Below the pieces are notes generated by a model. It made no database searches, was not told the DNA's origin, and was given only the letters and a program-made list of their open reading frames with translations. Positions 5,495 to 5,652 of a DNA stretch of 5,652 bases are shown here, in pieces. A program made the translations under genes and the position numbers. The stretch is from Rubrobacter sp. (GTDB lineage: Bacteria; Actinomycetota; Rubrobacteria; Rubrobacterales; Rubrobacteraceae), in NCBI GenBank assembly GCA_013815575.1, contig JACDFX010000153.1, positions 1-5,652 on the forward strand, written 5' to 3'. Numbering within the stretch: position 1 is the stretch's first letter; each line of letters begins with the position of its first letter.

Positions 5495-5577
5495 CCCTCG
5501 TGAACTACTTTTCGATTCGGCGTCTTGAACGGCAATATACAACAGACGCCTTATCTCGGGCCACGTCCTGCCGGGTA

Positions 5578-5604
5578 ATACCCTTGGGAAGGCCGATATA
5601 AACC
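5578..5604 (-). promoter_or_regulatory. SigB-type general stress promoter for the glsB-asp23-rhodopsin row
   Basis: Minus strand GGTTTA (5599-5604), a 15-base spacer, then GGGTAT (5578-5583). This matches the known SigB consensus of Bacillus subtilis (GGTTTAA, N12-15, GGGTAT) and is close to the stress-sigma promoters of actinobacteria. Transcription would begin near 5571, leaving a leader of about 90 bases before glsB. Asp23 is a classic SigB target in S. aureus, so the site fits its genes. Each hexamer overlaps a short inverted repeat: AAACCC-TTTCG-GGGTTT (5600-5616) and GGGTA-A-TACCC (5573-5583). Confidence 0.7.
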
Positions 5605-5652
5605 CTTTCGGGGTTTTCAGGGGTCCTCTCAGCTCGGCTTTAGCCATTAGGC

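Noticed and set aside
5534..5539. Minus-strand TATATT as a second promoter for glsB
   Set aside because: A good -10 hexamer, but no -35 resembling TTGACA at 16-18 bases and no extended -10.
5477..5647. A 56-codon minus-strand frame (begins MAKAELRGPL) ending in a TAG that overlaps the glsB ATA by four bases
   Set aside because: Its start lies upstream of the SigB-like promoter and it runs straight through both hexamers. About half its third codon positions are G or C, low for such GC-rich DNA, and I recognise no family. The overlap with the start of glsB is suggestive, so it is not fully excluded.

Overview
The window is GC-rich bacterial DNA, most likely from a Rubrobacter-like actinomycete. 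The lineage is an inference. It rests on base composition, on a bacteriorhodopsin-like proton pump of the type described from Rubrobacter xylanophilus, and on its company of Asp23/AmaP/DUF2273 envelope-stress genes and trehalose metabolism. Nearly all genes lie on the minus strand.

Right to left, in the direction of transcription: 5578-5604 holds a close match to a general-stress (SigB-type) promoter, GGTTTA-N15-GGGTAT. It is followed by a tight gene row: a GlsB/YeaQ/YmgE small membrane protein (5220-5480, apparently with an AUA start), an Asp23/Gls24 protein with a glutamine-rich tail (4707-5180), a short Asp23-like protein (4374-4676), two tandem AmaP-like membrane anchors (3815-4387 and 3258-3818), a DUF2273 small membrane protein (3037-3240), and a microbial rhodopsin (2241-2966). 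The row ends at a strong intrinsic terminator (2185-2217). Gaps are 0-70 bases with several overlaps, so one transcript could cover everything. All products are small membrane proteins or Asp23-fold proteins that plausibly sit at the membrane. This suggests a stress-induced envelope module that also carries a light-driven outward proton pump.

To the left, a second minus-strand pair encodes a membrane-anchored VanY-type D,D-carboxypeptidase (1277-2095) and a trehalose-6-phosphate phosphatase (453-1238). It converges on a plus-strand gene for an unrecognised multi-pass membrane protein (1-414) that runs off the left edge. No RNA genes, CRISPR arrays or mobile elements were seen, and no stretch over 300 bases lacks a gene.

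The most notable points are the physical linkage of a proton-pumping rhodopsin to an alkaline-shock-type operon, the SigB-like promoter in front of it, and the probable AUA start codon of glsB.
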